The translations under genes were made by a program, and so were the position numbers. This document shows, piece after piece, positions 53,660-62,901 of a stretch of 64,000 nucleotides of DNA. The notes beneath the pieces are model-generated. The model was not told the origin of the DNA, made no database searches, and saw only the letters and a list, made by a program, of their open reading frames with translations. How positions within the stretch are numbered: position 1 is the first letter of the stretch; each line of letters begins with the position of its first letter. This DNA is from Pasteurella canis (GTDB lineage Bacteria > Pseudomonadota > Gammaproteobacteria > Enterobacterales > Pasteurellaceae): NCBI RefSeq assembly GCF_900454865.1, contig NZ_UGTV01000015.1, positions 1,421,001 to 1,485,000 on the forward strand, in the 5' to 3' direction.

Positions 53660-53702
53660 AAAAAGTGCGGTGGATAATTTCAATATTCTCACCGCACTTT
53701 TT
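53660..53702. terminator. Terminator built from two uptake signals
   Basis: AAAAAGTGCGGTG at 53660-53672 pairs perfectly with CACCGCACTTTTT at 53690-53702. Each arm contains an exact 9-base uptake core (53663-53671 and 53691-53699). It lies between the convergent autotransporter and pgeF genes and serves both. Confidence 0.93.
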
Positions 53703-53712
53703 ATCAATATTG

Positions 53713-54456
53713 CTATTTATCAGCAAACCAAATTAACGTTGCCATCCGCCCCGTTTGTCGTTCACGACGATAAGAGAAAAATTGATCGTGCTGAGTAAAA
53801 GTACAATATTCCCCTCCACTAATATTTGTTATACCTAGTTGATTTAAACGTTGTGTTGCTAATAAATATAAATTTCCTAAATACTTACCTGACTCATTAG
53901 GATCCTGTTTAAATGCCAATCCTGCTTGCATATTTTGCTTACAAAATTGTTCAACAACTTCTTGCCCCACTTGAAATTTTTTAGGACCAATAGCAGGTCC
54001 CAGCCAAGCAATGATTTGCTCTGTAGGACTGCGAAACTGAGAGACAGTTTGCTCTAAAATACCATTACATAGTCCTCGCCAACCTGCATGTACTGCCGCA
54101 ACTTCATTACCCTGTTCAGTCGTCAACAAAACAGGTAAACAATCTGCTGTCATCACAAGACAGACTTGATTTGGTTGATCTGTATAAACTGCATCTGCAG
54201 TCAGACTTGATGTATTAGTTATGGGTAATTTGATAACTTTAGTACTGTGAATCTGTTCTAAAAAAACAGGCATTTGCGGTAACTGCAATCTTTCCATGAG
54301 TAAAGTGCGGTTAGTTCTCACCGAATTTTGATCATCCCCAACATGGCTACCTAAATTGAAACTATCATAAGGTGGTAAACTAACGCCACCTTGCCTTAAG
54401 GTACTAAAAGCAGAAACTGTATCTGGTCCATTCCAGTTAGGTTTAATCAGACTCAT
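53713..54456 (-). CDS. pgeF: Purine nucleoside phosphorylase, PgeF/YfiH family
   Basis: 247-residue member of the DUF152/LACC1 family. The zinc site is formed by the histidine in LEQIHSTKV, the cysteine in VMTADCLPVLL and the histidine in AAVHAGWRG. Family members act on adenosine and inosine, and E. coli YfiH edits peptidoglycan precursors. It is 12 bases downstream of rluD, as in E. coli. Older annotation as laccase or polyphenol oxidase refers to the same family. Confidence 0.92.
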   Translation of the reverse strand: MSLIKPNWNGPDTVSAFSTLRQGGVSLPPYDSFNLGSHVGDDQNSVRTNRTLLMERLQLPQMPVFLEQIHSTKVIKLPITNTSSLTADAVYTDQPNQVCLVMTADCLPVLLTTEQGNEVAAVHAGWRGLCNGILEQTVSQFRSPTEQIIAWLGPAIGPKKFQVGQEVVEQFCKQNMQAGLAFKQDPNESGKYLGNLYLLATQRLNQLGITNISGGEYCTFTQHDQFFSYRRERQTGRMATLIWFADK

Positions 54457-54468
54457 CTTCTTTTCTAC

Positions 54469-55443
54469 TTAATAATCGAGATCATCTTTATGTAACTGAT
54501 AATCTGCTTTTAAAACATCAACTAACTCAACAAAATCTGCGGGTAATGGGGCCTGCCACTCCATTAGCTCCCCAGTAATAGGGTGTTCTAAACGAAGCAT
54601 AATCGCGTGTAATGCTTGTCTTTTAAACTCACGTAATACCGACATCAGTTCTTCACTTGCATGCTTAGGAGGACGAGGGCGACCACCATAAGTTTGATCA
54701 CCTAATAATGGATGAGCAATATAAGCCATATGCACACGAATTTGGTGGGTCCGCCCCGTTTCCAAACGTAAGCGCAACCGCGTGTAATTACGAAAACGTT
54801 CCATAATACGATAATGGGTTACTGCTGGTTTCCCCATTGGATGCACAGCCATTTGAGTACGCTTAGTTGGATGACGTGCCATTGGTTGTTCAACCACACC
54901 ACCTTTAGTCATAATGCCACAAGCAATCGCTTCATACTCACGAGTAATTTTACGTTTTTGTAAATCACGCACTAATTTTGTTTGAGCAGGAATCGTTTTT
55001 GCTACAACCATTAAGCCTGTTGTATCTTTGTCTAAACGATGTACAATCCCTGCACGTGGTACCTCTGCAATTTGTGGATAATGATACAAAAGTGCATTTA
55101 ATACTGTACCCGATGGATTTCCAGCCCCAGGGTGTACAACTAAATCCTTTGGTTTATTAATCACTAAAATATCATCATCTTCATATACAATATTGAGAGG
55201 TAAATTCTCAGGTTCAAAACGCGTATCATCTTCAACTTCAACCGTAATTTCAACATGTTCCCCACCATATACTTTAGTACGTGGAATGTTTACAGGCTGC
55301 CCATTCATGTGGACTAATCCCTCCTCAATCCAGCTCTTTAATCGTGATCGTGAGTAGTCAGGGAACAATTCAGCTAAAGTTTGGTCTAAACGTTGTCCCA
55401 TTTGAGATAGCTGAACTTCAGCCGACAAAGTAATTTGTGTCAT
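54469..55443 (-). CDS. rluD: 23S rRNA pseudouridine synthase RluD
   Basis: Makes pseudouridine at 1911, 1915 and 1917 of 23S rRNA. 324 residues. An N-terminal S4 domain (about 17-75) is followed by the catalytic domain with D138 in GIVHRLDKDTTGL and RTHQIRVHMAYIAHPLLGD. The order bamD (divergent), rluD, pgeF is that of E. coli. Confidence 0.95.
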   Translation of the reverse strand: MTQITLSAEVQLSQMGQRLDQTLAELFPDYSRSRLKSWIEEGLVHMNGQPVNIPRTKVYGGEHVEITVEVEDDTRFEPENLPLNIVYEDDDILVINKPKDLVVHPGAGNPSGTVLNALLYHYPQIAEVPRAGIVHRLDKDTTGLMVVAKTIPAQTKLVRDLQKRKITREYEAIACGIMTKGGVVEQPMARHPTKRTQMAVHPMGKPAVTHYRIMERFRNYTRLRLRLETGRTHQIRVHMAYIAHPLLGDQTYGGRPRPPKHASEELMSVLREFKRQALHAIMLRLEHPITGELMEWQAPLPADFVELVDVLKADYQLHKDDLDY

Positions 55444-55548
55444 AAAGAAAAAAATCCGTTAATGGAGTTTGCTTATTTAATAATGTTATATACAATATTG
55501 GGTCATTGTAACTCATTTATCATTGCTCGTAAAAATAAGGATTATCTA

Positions 55549-56331
55549 ATGCGTAAATTAAAATCATTCACGCTTATTGCTTTAACCGCATTTGCTATTA
55601 GTGCCTGTTCAGGCTCTAAAGAGGTGGAACAACGTCCGGAACAAGAGCTTTATAATGTTGGTCAAACTTATTTGCAAGATGGCGATTATTCACAAGCTAT
55701 CCGCTATTTAAATGCACTACATACTCGTTTCCCTGGCAGTAATTATAGCGAGCAAACTTTATTAAACTTAATCTATGCAAATTACAAAACTCAAGACTAT
55801 ACACAAACTCTGATTTTAGTTGATCGATTTTTACAACAATATCCTACTAGCCGTAATTTAGATTATGCTCTTTACATGGCTGGTTTGACTAACTCTGCAT
55901 TAAGCGACAACTATATTCAAGACTTATTCAAGGTGGATCGAGCGACGCGTGAAAGCACATCGATTAAAACAGCATTTGCTAATTTCCAAACACTTGTACA
56001 ACATTTCCCTAATAGCCCTTATACACCAGATGCCCTCGCTCGCATGGCATATATCAAGGCAAGTTTAGCTCGTCATGAATTATCCATTGCCAAATTTTAT
56101 GCCAAACGTGATGCTCATATAGCAGTGGCAAACCGTGTGGTTGGTATGTTACAGCAATATCCTGATACACAGGCTACTTATGAAGCATTACCATTAATGC
56201 AAACGGCTTATGAGAAAATGAATCTAAAAGAGCTCGCAGCACAAACTGCAACTATTATTGAAGCCAATAAAGGCAGAACATTTGCCGAAGTAGAAAAACC
56301 TACCGAACCAAATGTGCAATTAGCACAATAA
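55549..56331 (+). CDS. bamD: Outer membrane assembly lipoprotein BamD
   Basis: Essential BAM complex component, 260 residues. The signal peptide ends in the lipobox AISACSG. TPR-like repeats follow (YLQDGDYSQAIRYLNALHTRFPGS, YKTQDYTQTLILVDRFLQQYPTS). The start at 55549 follows AAGG at eight bases; the open frame begins 38 codons earlier inside the rluD start region but gives no signal peptide. Divergent from rluD. Confidence 0.95.
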   Translation: MRKLKSFTLIALTAFAISACSGSKEVEQRPEQELYNVGQTYLQDGDYSQAIRYLNALHTRFPGSNYSEQTLLNLIYANYKTQDYTQTLILVDRFLQQYPTSRNLDYALYMAGLTNSALSDNYIQDLFKVDRATRESTSIKTAFANFQTLVQHFPNSPYTPDALARMAYIKASLARHELSIAKFYAKRDAHIAVANRVVGMLQQYPDTQATYEALPLMQTAYEKMNLKELAAQTATIIEANKGRTFAEVEKPTEPNVQLAQ

Positions 56332-56343
56332 ATTTAACATTTT

Positions 56344-56378
56344 AAAATAGGGATACTCTCAGTGGTATCCTATTTTTT
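56344..56378. terminator. Terminator between bamD and fau
   Basis: GGATAC at 56351-56356 pairs with GTATCC at 56365-56370; flanking A and T runs extend the stem past one bulged G. Suits both convergent genes. Confidence 0.78.
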
Positions 56379-56946
56379 ATCCCACTAGAATCTGTGCTAA
56401 AGGTATATCCCAGCTTGCTAGTGGTAAGTGCTCGACTTGTTGACATTGGTGTGCTAGCCCAATAGGAATAAAAGATTTCTGTTGCCAATTTTGTAAAGTA
56501 CGATCATAAAATCCTCCCCCCATCCCGAGACGATTTCCTTGCTGATCAAAAGCAACTAAAGGAACAAAAATAATATCTATCTCGTTCAATGGTAATACTT
56601 GCTGCACGTTTAATTTTGGCTGCCAAATACCGAATGTATTTTTCTGCATTAATGTTTTTGGCTGATACCCTAAAAATAATAAATATCCTGCACAAAATGG
56701 ATGTAATACAGGTAAAAACACATTCTTCCCTTGTTCCCATAGATGTTCAATCAATAACTGAGTCGAAATCTCACCATCAAAAGCCAAATATAATGCAATA
56801 TTCTGTGCTTGTTTTTGATCGATGAGTTGCAAAGCTTTCTGGGTAACAATAATTTCAGCTTGTTTTTGTTCAAATGTAGTCAACTTTTGACGAAGTTGCC
56901 TAACTTGGCGACGAATTTTTTGACGTAAGAGAGAATGGGTATTCAT
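56377..56946 (-). CDS. fau: 5-formyltetrahydrofolate cyclo-ligase
   Basis: Converts 5-formyl- to 5,10-methenyltetrahydrofolate with ATP. 189 residues from MNTHSLLRQKIRRQVRQ, the usual start of the family; LGMGGGFYDRTL near the C-terminus is the diagnostic motif. The open frame extends 22 codons upstream into the 6S RNA gene, which is not expected to be translated. It follows ssrS on the same strand, the classical ssrS-fau (ygfA) arrangement, so the two may be co-transcribed. Confidence 0.94.
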   Translation of the reverse strand: MNTHSLLRQKIRRQVRQLRQKLTTFEQKQAEIIVTQKALQLIDQKQAQNIALYLAFDGEISTQLLIEHLWEQGKNVFLPVLHPFCAGYLLFLGYQPKTLMQKNTFGIWQPKLNVQQVLPLNEIDIIFVPLVAFDQQGNRLGMGGGFYDRTLQNWQQKSFIPIGLAHQCQQVEHLPLASWDIPLAQILVG

Positions 56947-56960
56947 GAAATTGATCAAAT

Positions 56961-57144
56961 GAAGAACCCGAGATGCCGCTGTAGGCATCAGTCCTTGAAC
57001 CCAACGGTTCAAGGGAATCAGTTATAACTATTTTTAGGCTTCTTAGTAAAACTAAGCATGCACACCAACAATTAGAAACCAATTCATAATATAAAAGTAT
57101 CGGCTCAGGGACATAACCCACTGGCAAACACCTCAGGTAATCTT
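56961..57144 (-). ncRNA. ssrS: 6S RNA
   Basis: About 184 bases on the minus strand between zapA and fau, the conserved ssrS location. Read 5' to 3', it has CCTGAGGTGTTTGCCAG, then GTCCCTGAGCCGATA, GTTGGTG, GCATGCT, AGAAGCC, CTTGAACC...GGTTCAAGG and finally GCGGCATCTCGGG, all in the same order as E. coli 6S RNA. The two ends pair to form the long closing stem around a central bubble. It binds sigma-70 RNA polymerase as a promoter mimic. Ends are placed by analogy and may be off by a few bases. Confidence 0.93.
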
Positions 57145-57221
57145 TATTTTATACTAACTTAATTTAAGTCTATTGACTAGCGCTAATTCATTATTTGTTT
57201 ATCAGTTCAACTAATTAGGCA

Positions 57222-57524
57222 TTAATTGCTCGATTTTTGTGTCAAAATAGTTTCTAAAGAATGATCGAGTTGCTGAATCCTTGTTTTAAGTAAATCTTCA
57301 ATAGATGTCGTTTTTTGTTGCTCCTGTAATAATTCATAACTTAAGTTTAATGCAACAATAGACAAGACTCGCTCTAATTGTAAAATACCTGTACGTTCTT
57401 TCATCTCTGACACTCGTAGATCAAGCACTTTTGCTGCTTGCTTTAGCGCCTCATGCTGCTCTTCTGGACAATTTAAACGCAAAACCTGCCCAAGTACAGG
57501 TAACTCAATACTTTTAGACGACAT
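57222..57524 (-). CDS. zapA: Cell division protein ZapA
   Basis: 100-residue FtsZ-ring stabiliser. IELPVLGQVLRLNCPEEQHEALKQAAKVLDLRVSEMKERTG is the ZapA globular part, and the C-terminal half is the coiled-coil dimer region (LLQEQQKTTSIEDLLKTRIQQLDHSL). It is upstream of ssrS-fau and divergent from ygfB, matching the enteric arrangement. Confidence 0.94.
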   Translation of the reverse strand: MSSKSIELPVLGQVLRLNCPEEQHEALKQAAKVLDLRVSEMKERTGILQLERVLSIVALNLSYELLQEQQKTTSIEDLLKTRIQQLDHSLETILTQKSSN

Positions 57525-57661
57525 CTCGCCTCCATTCAGCTTAATTATTTTAAGTATTATTATGCCATAGCTAAAAAAATCCGTCTAATTATTGGTTGCA
57601 TAGCATGAGAGTGGTAAACTGATACCCACTTATTAAATAAAGAATTATAAGGTCAGAATCA

Positions 57662-58210
57662 ATGTTGTCTTATTCCGAATTTTCCCAAGATCTAAAAAAT
57701 GCAGGTATAGCACTTTCTAGCGCCGAGCTCCATGGTTTTTTAAGTGGCTTAGTTTGTGGTGGCGTAACAGATCAAAGCTGGCAACCTCTCTTATTTCAAT
57801 TTACTAACGAAAATCATGCTTACCCGCATACCTTGCTACAACAAGTTACCCAGTTGTATCAACAAATTCGTGAAAAATTAGCAGACATTGATGGATTTGA
57901 TTTTGAACTATGGCTGCCTGAAAATGAGGATGATGTTTTTAGCCGCGCAGATAGCTTATCAGAATGGGCAAATCATTTCTTATTAGCTCTAGGATTAGCT
58001 CAACCCAAACTAGATAAAGAAAAAGGTGATATTGGTGAAGCACTCGACGACTTACATGATATTTGTCAATTAGGTTATGATGAGAGTGATGATAAAGAAG
58101 AATTAAGCGAAGCCTTGGAAGAAATCATTGAATATGTGCGCACCATTGCTTGCTTATTATTCACTCATTTTCAACCAGCCCAAACTGAACAAAAAACTGT
58201 ATTACACTAA
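57662..58210 (+). CDS. ygfB: UPF0149 protein YgfB
   Basis: 182 residues of the UPF0149 (YgfB/YecA) family: [15 protein letters not shown] near the start and [58 protein letters not shown] in the second half. In Pseudomonas the homologue represses alpA-dependent autolysis; the general role is unclear. It heads ygfB-pepP-ubiH-ubiI, the same order as in E. coli. Confidence 0.92.
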   Translation: MLSYSEFSQDLKNAGIALSSAELHGFLSGLVCGGVTDQSWQPLLFQFTNENHAYPHTLLQQVTQLYQQIREKLADIDGFDFELWLPENEDDVFSRADSLSEWANHFLLALGLAQPKLDKEKGDIGEALDDLHDICQLGYDESDDKEELSEALEEIIEYVRTIACLLFTHFQPAQTEQKTVLH

Positions 58211-58233
58211 TCCACATTATAAGGAGAATAAAC

Positions 58234-59559
58234 ATGGATTTAGCTTATATGGCTACGCTTCCGCAACAAGAATTTATTGAACGCCGTAATAAAGTTTTTG
58301 AGCAAATGCAAGATGATTCTGTATTTATTGTTTTTTCTGAAATTGAAAAGCGCCGTAGTAATGACTGTGCTTATCCATTTCGTCAAGATAGTTATTTTTG
58401 GTACTTAACAGGCTTTAATGAACCCAATTCAGTACTCATCTTACGTAAAAAATCAGGCAAACAAGAAAGTATCATTTTCGTTCGCCCTTCTGATCCTTTA
58501 CGAGAAACATGGGATGGACGCCGTTTAGGTGTGACAAATGCACCAACTAAACTTTCTCTAGATCATGCTTTTTCGATCGACGACTTTAGTGCTGAATTTC
58601 CTAAAATTTTAGAAAATACTAATGCGATTTATCACTTACCAACTCTTCATCCTTGGGGGGATGAATTACTTACACAAAGTGCGGTCGATTTTAGCCAAGC
58701 TTTATGCTGGAAAGAGATGCTAGATGAAATGCGCTTATTTAAATCAGAGAATGAAATTGCTCTTATGCAACAGGCTGGACAAATCAGTGCTCTTGCTCAT
58801 ATTCGTGCGATGCAAAAAACTCGTCCAAATCGCTTAGAATATGAAATTGAACATGAAATTTTACATGAGTTTAGTCGTTTTGGTGCACGTAATCCATCTT
58901 ATAACTCTATTATTGCAGGGGGAGAAAATGCGTGCATTTTACATTACACTGAAAATGACATGCCTTTAAAAGAAGGCGAATTAGTATTAATTGATGCTGG
59001 CTGCGAATTTGCAATGTATGCAGGAGACATTACAAGAACCTTCCCTGTTAATGGGAAATTCAGCCAAGCACAGCGTGATATTTATGAAATTGTACTCAAT
59101 GCGCAAAAACGTGCTCTTGAGCTTCTTGTACCTGGTAATTCAATCCAACAAGCAAATGAAGAAGTTGTACGTATCAAAGTAGAGGGGCTAGTTAAACTAG
59201 GTATTTTACAAGGTGATATTAAAGAATTAATTGAAACAGAAGCCTATCGTCAATTCTATATGCATGGATTAGGGCATTGGTTAGGTTTAGATGTACATGA
59301 TGTTGGTAGTTATAGCAAAGATGAACACAATAATAACCGTAATAGTAAAGTTCGCGACCGCCCATTAGAAGTAGGTATGGTATTAACAGTTGAACCTGGC
59401 TTATACATTTCAGAAAAAGCTAATGTGCCTGCACAATATAAAGGTATCGGTGTACGTATTGAAGATAATTTATTAATCACTGAATATGGTAATAAAAATC
59501 TAACAAGTGCTGTACCAAAAGAAATTGACGATATTGAAAAATTAATGGCAAATAAGTGA
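58234..59559 (+). CDS. pepP: Xaa-Pro aminopeptidase
   Basis: Removes N-terminal residues preceding proline. 441 residues. An N-terminal creatinase-like domain (1-170) is followed by the pita-bread catalytic domain. The two-manganese site is in LIDAGCEF, GDITRTFP, HGLGHWLGLDVHDVG, VEPGLYI and RIEDNLLI. Starts after AAGGAG, 23 bases behind ygfB. Confidence 0.96.
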   Translation: MDLAYMATLPQQEFIERRNKVFEQMQDDSVFIVFSEIEKRRSNDCAYPFRQDSYFWYLTGFNEPNSVLILRKKSGKQESIIFVRPSDPLRETWDGRRLGVTNAPTKLSLDHAFSIDDFSAEFPKILENTNAIYHLPTLHPWGDELLTQSAVDFSQALCWKEMLDEMRLFKSENEIALMQQAGQISALAHIRAMQKTRPNRLEYEIEHEILHEFSRFGARNPSYNSIIAGGENACILHYTENDMPLKEGELVLIDAGCEFAMYAGDITRTFPVNGKFSQAQRDIYEIVLNAQKRALELLVPGNSIQQANEEVVRIKVEGLVKLGILQGDIKELIETEAYRQFYMHGLGHWLGLDVHDVGSYSKDEHNNNRNSKVRDRPLEVGMVLTVEPGLYISEKANVPAQYKGIGVRIEDNLLITEYGNKNLTSAVPKEIDDIEKLMANK

Positions 59560-59571
59560 TAGGATAGCGCA

Positions 59572-60777
59572 ATGTCTCTGGATAAACACTACGATGTCAT
59601 TATTGTTGGTGGCGCAATGGCTGGCGCTACATTGGCTCTTGCTCTCAGCGATCAAACGGCTGGCAAAATCAAAGTCGCAGTTTTAGAAAAACAAATTGCA
59701 CACCAACATAAACAAAGTGGTTTTGATTCCCGTTGCATTGCTTTATCTGATGGTAGTTGCCAACGTTTAACACAAATCAATCTACCAAATGGTCAAACGT
59801 TGTGGCAACAATTCCAGCCTATTGTTACACCTATCAAAAAAATCCATGTTTCAGATAAAGGTCACAGTGGCTTAACCGAGTTTAGTGCCCATGAATTCGA
59901 TTTATCCCAATTAGGTGGAGTTATAGAATTACAAGTTGCAGGGAAAATTTTACTCAACGCAATGCAGCAATATCCGCACATTGATTACTTCTCACCAGTT
60001 GATATTACAAACATTGAATACGATACCAATCAAGTAAAAATTTCACTTAAAAATGACCGCACTTTATGTACAAAACTACTTGTCGGTGCAGATGGTACAC
60101 AATCATTAGTAGCAAATGCAGCTAAGATTTCACAAAAATTAGTCCGCCAATATAACCAAACTGCTATTATTACAAATGTATTACCACAACAAGCACACCA
60201 ATACCGGGCTTTTGAACGCTTTACTGACGAAGGTCCTCTCGCTCTTCTACCCATGTCAAATAATTTGATGTCTCTTGTTTGGTGTGTACAAAATCCAGAA
60301 AAATTAATGCAATGTAGTGAAACTGAGTTTCTTGTCGCATTACAACACCGGTTTGGCTGGCGCCTAGGTAAATTATTACAATGTGGACAACGCTTTGCTT
60401 ATCCACTAAATTTATATCAAGCAGAACAACATATTCAACCACGTATTGCATTAATTGGTAATGCTGCACAAACATTACACCCTATTGCAGGACAAGGCTT
60501 TAATCTTGGTATTCGTGATGTGATGCAATTAGCCAAGCTTGTCGCGACAAATTATAAAACAAAACAAGATATTGGTGACTATCAAAATTTAATGCCTTAT
60601 GAAAGAGCACGTCAGCAAGATCAGCAACAAATTATCAATTTAACGGATAGTCTATTGTCTATTTTTGCTAATAACCTACTACCATTACAAATTGGGCGAA
60701 CATTAGGTTTAATGGCGCTTTCACAATCACATTTATTACGTCAGTATTTCGCTAAACCGACTTTAGGATGGAAATAA
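59572..60777 (+). CDS. ubiH: 2-octaprenyl-6-methoxyphenol hydroxylase UbiH
   Basis: FAD monooxygenase of ubiquinone synthesis, 401 residues. The dinucleotide fold is at IIVGGAMAGATLALAL. DSRCIALSDGS is the UbiH-type substrate-side motif, and ALIGNAAQTLHPIAGQGFNLGIRD, with asparagine in place of the usual aspartate, is the same as in E. coli UbiH. Twelve bases after pepP. Confidence 0.94.
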   Translation: MSLDKHYDVIIVGGAMAGATLALALSDQTAGKIKVAVLEKQIAHQHKQSGFDSRCIALSDGSCQRLTQINLPNGQTLWQQFQPIVTPIKKIHVSDKGHSGLTEFSAHEFDLSQLGGVIELQVAGKILLNAMQQYPHIDYFSPVDITNIEYDTNQVKISLKNDRTLCTKLLVGADGTQSLVANAAKISQKLVRQYNQTAIITNVLPQQAHQYRAFERFTDEGPLALLPMSNNLMSLVWCVQNPEKLMQCSETEFLVALQHRFGWRLGKLLQCGQRFAYPLNLYQAEQHIQPRIALIGNAAQTLHPIAGQGFNLGIRDVMQLAKLVATNYKTKQDIGDYQNLMPYERARQQDQQQIINLTDSLLSIFANNLLPLQIGRTLGLMALSQSHLLRQYFAKPTLGWK

Positions 60778-60778
60778 G

Positions 60779-61948
60779 ATGAAAACATTTGATATTACTA
60801 TTATTGGTGGCGGAATGGTCGGTCTAGCGCTAGCTGCAAGTCTTGAAAAACAACCATTGCGCATTGCTCTCATTGAAGGTTTTCCTAATCAAGTGACGAC
60901 TGATTCGATTACAAATCGCGTAAGTGCAATCAATCTTGCAAGTCAAAAACTCTTAACTGAGCTGAATGTGTGGTCACAACTTACTCAACTTCGTGCCACT
61001 GAATATAATTCCATGTATGTTTGGGAAAAGGATAGTTTTGCTAATATTGAATTTAATACGCAAAGTTTAGGTCTTCCTCATCTTGGACATATTATAGAAA
61101 ATCATTTAATTCAACATTGCTTATGGGAAAAAGTAAAACAGCAGAAAAATGTAGAAATTGTTACCGCACTTCCGCAAGATTTGGGCATCACAGAAAGTAA
61201 TGCGATTCTTACTTTAAATAATGGTCAAATTTTATCCACAAAACTTGTAATTGGTGCGGATGGTGCAAATTCTTGGCTGAGAAAACAAGCAGATATCCCT
61301 CTTATTTTTCGTGACTATGGTCATCATGCACTAGTTTGTAATGTACAAACAGAGGAGCCACATCAACACTGTGCAAGACAGGTTTTTGCAAAAGATAGTA
61401 TTCTAGCGTTTCTACCATTACACCAAGATAATTTAAGTTCTATTGTATGGTCTTTGCCTGCTGAGAAAGCAACACTATTAACAACATGTGATAAGGAAGA
61501 ATTTAATCGCAGTCTTTCTGCAGCTTTTGATATGCATTTGGGCTTATGTAAATTACAAGGAGAGCGTCGAAGTATACAACTCACTGCTCGCTATGCTCGT
61601 GATTTTGCAGCAAATAGAATTGTATTACTCGGTGATGCGGCCCATACTATTCACCCATTAGCTGGATTAGGTGTTAATCTAGGCTTTCAAGATGTCGTTA
61701 CACTATCTAATACTATTCAAAACAATCTCGATCTTAATGTGGATATCGGTGAATATCGCTATTTGCGAGGCTATGAACGTCAATGCAAAAAAGAAGCTAT
61801 GAAAATGCTGATTACTATGCAAGGATTAAAAGATCTCTTCGCTGGGGATAATCCCATTAAAAAATTAATTAGAGGTATCGGATTGAGCGCAACAAATAAA
61901 TTAGACTTTGTAAAAACACAATTAATTAAACAAGCATTAGGTTTATAA
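60779..61948 (+). CDS. ubiI: Ubiquinone C5 hydroxylase UbiI
   Basis: 389-residue FAD monooxygenase, paralogue of UbiH. TIIGGGMVGLALA binds FAD. RVSAINLASQKLL, VWEKDSFANIEF, LGHIIENHLIQHCLW, LVIGADGANSWLRKQADIPL and LLGDAAHTIHPLAGLGVNLGFQD match E. coli UbiI (VisC) closely. It hydroxylates C5 of the ring. Starts one base after the ubiH stop, so the pair is coupled. Confidence 0.94.
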   Translation: MKTFDITIIGGGMVGLALAASLEKQPLRIALIEGFPNQVTTDSITNRVSAINLASQKLLTELNVWSQLTQLRATEYNSMYVWEKDSFANIEFNTQSLGLPHLGHIIENHLIQHCLWEKVKQQKNVEIVTALPQDLGITESNAILTLNNGQILSTKLVIGADGANSWLRKQADIPLIFRDYGHHALVCNVQTEEPHQHCARQVFAKDSILAFLPLHQDNLSSIVWSLPAEKATLLTTCDKEEFNRSLSAAFDMHLGLCKLQGERRSIQLTARYARDFAANRIVLLGDAAHTIHPLAGLGVNLGFQDVVTLSNTIQNNLDLNVDIGEYRYLRGYERQCKKEAMKMLITMQGLKDLFAGDNPIKKLIRGIGLSATNKLDFVKTQLIKQALGL

Positions 61949-62250
61949 ACATATACTCAATTAAAAATCTCACTCAATAATCTCTAACGATATTTATTCA
62001 ATAAAGATACTATAAGAACAAACACACTAAATTTTCATTTAAAAAATGGATTAAAAGATTTGATTAATATTTTAAAGCTGCAAAATATCATTATATTGCT
62101 GATTTATTTATTAGGAAAACTCATTCAAAAGAGAATTATCTTAGATTATATATTTTATATAAATATTGAACTAAACCTTACTTACTATAAGAACTTAGTC
62201 GTAAATATATTATAGAAAAACAGTTTATGAGATTAGAATGAATTATTGAA
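61949..62250. other. AT-rich spacer between ubiI and the tRNA cluster
   Basis: 302 bases with very high AT content and many short A and T runs. No open frame, repeat or convincing terminator was found; termination of ubiI and of the minus-strand rRNA operon would both fall here. Confidence 0.5.
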
Positions 62251-62326
62251 TGGCAGGGGCGGAGAGGCTCGAACTCCCAACACCCGGTTTTGGAGACCGG
62301 TGCTCTACCAATTGAACTACGCCCCT
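62251..62326 (-). tRNA. tRNA-Trp (anticodon CCA)
   Basis: A 76-base cloverleaf with encoded CCA end. The acceptor stem is AGGGGCG/CGCCCCT, the T-arm is GGGAG-TTCGAGC-CTCTC, and the anticodon CCA is at 62291-62293. It differs little from E. coli tRNA-Trp. Last gene of the rRNA operon. Confidence 0.97.
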
Positions 62327-62359
62327 AGAAAGAAAGCGAAACCTAATTCGCTAAATAAG

Positions 62360-62436
62360 TGGCGGAACGGACGGGACTCGAACCCGCGACCCCCTGCGTG
62401 ACAGGCAGGTATTCTAACCAGCTGAACTACCGCTCC
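62360..62436 (-). tRNA. tRNA-Asp (anticodon GTC)
   Basis: A 77-base cloverleaf with encoded CCA. The acceptor stem is GGAGCGG/CCGTTCC and the anticodon loop is CTGTCAC. It lies between the second 5S gene and tRNA-Trp, a position known from rRNA operons of enterics and Pasteurellaceae. Confidence 0.97.
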
Positions 62437-62450
62437 ACTCAATTTATATT

Positions 62451-62562
62451 TGGTAGTGACCTACTCTCACATGGGGAAGCCCCACACTACCATCGGCGTT
62501 ACAACATTTCACTTCTGAGTTCGGCATGGATTCAGGTGGTTCTGCTGCACTATTGCTACCAA
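62451..62562 (-). rRNA. rrf: 5S rRNA, distal copy
   Basis: About 112 bases recognised by CATGCCGAACTCAGAAGTGAAA, GCCGATGGTAGTGTGGGG and CCCCATGTGAGAGTAGG in order. The closing helix is TTGGTAG/CTACCA. It is the second of two 5S genes in the operon and differs from the first at several positions. Confidence 0.94.
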
Positions 62563-62615
62563 AAAATTTTATTTCATTAATTCACTTAATTCCGAAATCA
62601 ATTAATGAAATAATA

Positions 62616-62729
62616 CCTGGCGGTGTCCTACTCTCACATGGGGAAGCCCCACACTACCATCGGCGTTACAGCGTTTCACTTCTAAGTTCGGCATGGAATT
62701 AGGTGGGTCCACTGCACTATCGCCGCCAA
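62616..62729 (-). rRNA. rrf: 5S rRNA, proximal copy
   Basis: About 114 bases, directly after 23S in transcription order. It has the same core motifs as the distal copy, but the closing helix is TTGGCGG/CCGCCAGG. The two copies are separated by about 53 bases of AT-rich spacer. Confidence 0.95.
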
Positions 62730-62901
62730 GATAATCCTGTTTGATGATTTACTCTCATCTCGTTCTTCACATCTTCATACTCTACCCTCATCCAGTACAG
62801 TATAAGATTCTCAATTGTCAACAAGCTGAACTACTATCCTTTCTCTCCAACCCCTACAGTCAGAAACATGTCGTCTTGTATTAAAAATACTTGAGCGTTG
62901 T

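Noticed and set aside
56900..57127. 75-codon minus-strand frame between fau and zapA
   Set aside because: It lies within the 6S RNA gene, which explains the sequence conservation.
59572..61948. Gene duplication of ubiH giving ubiI as a recent event
   Set aside because: The two proteins have distinct conserved motifs matching separate E. coli UbiH and UbiI, so the paralogy is ancient.
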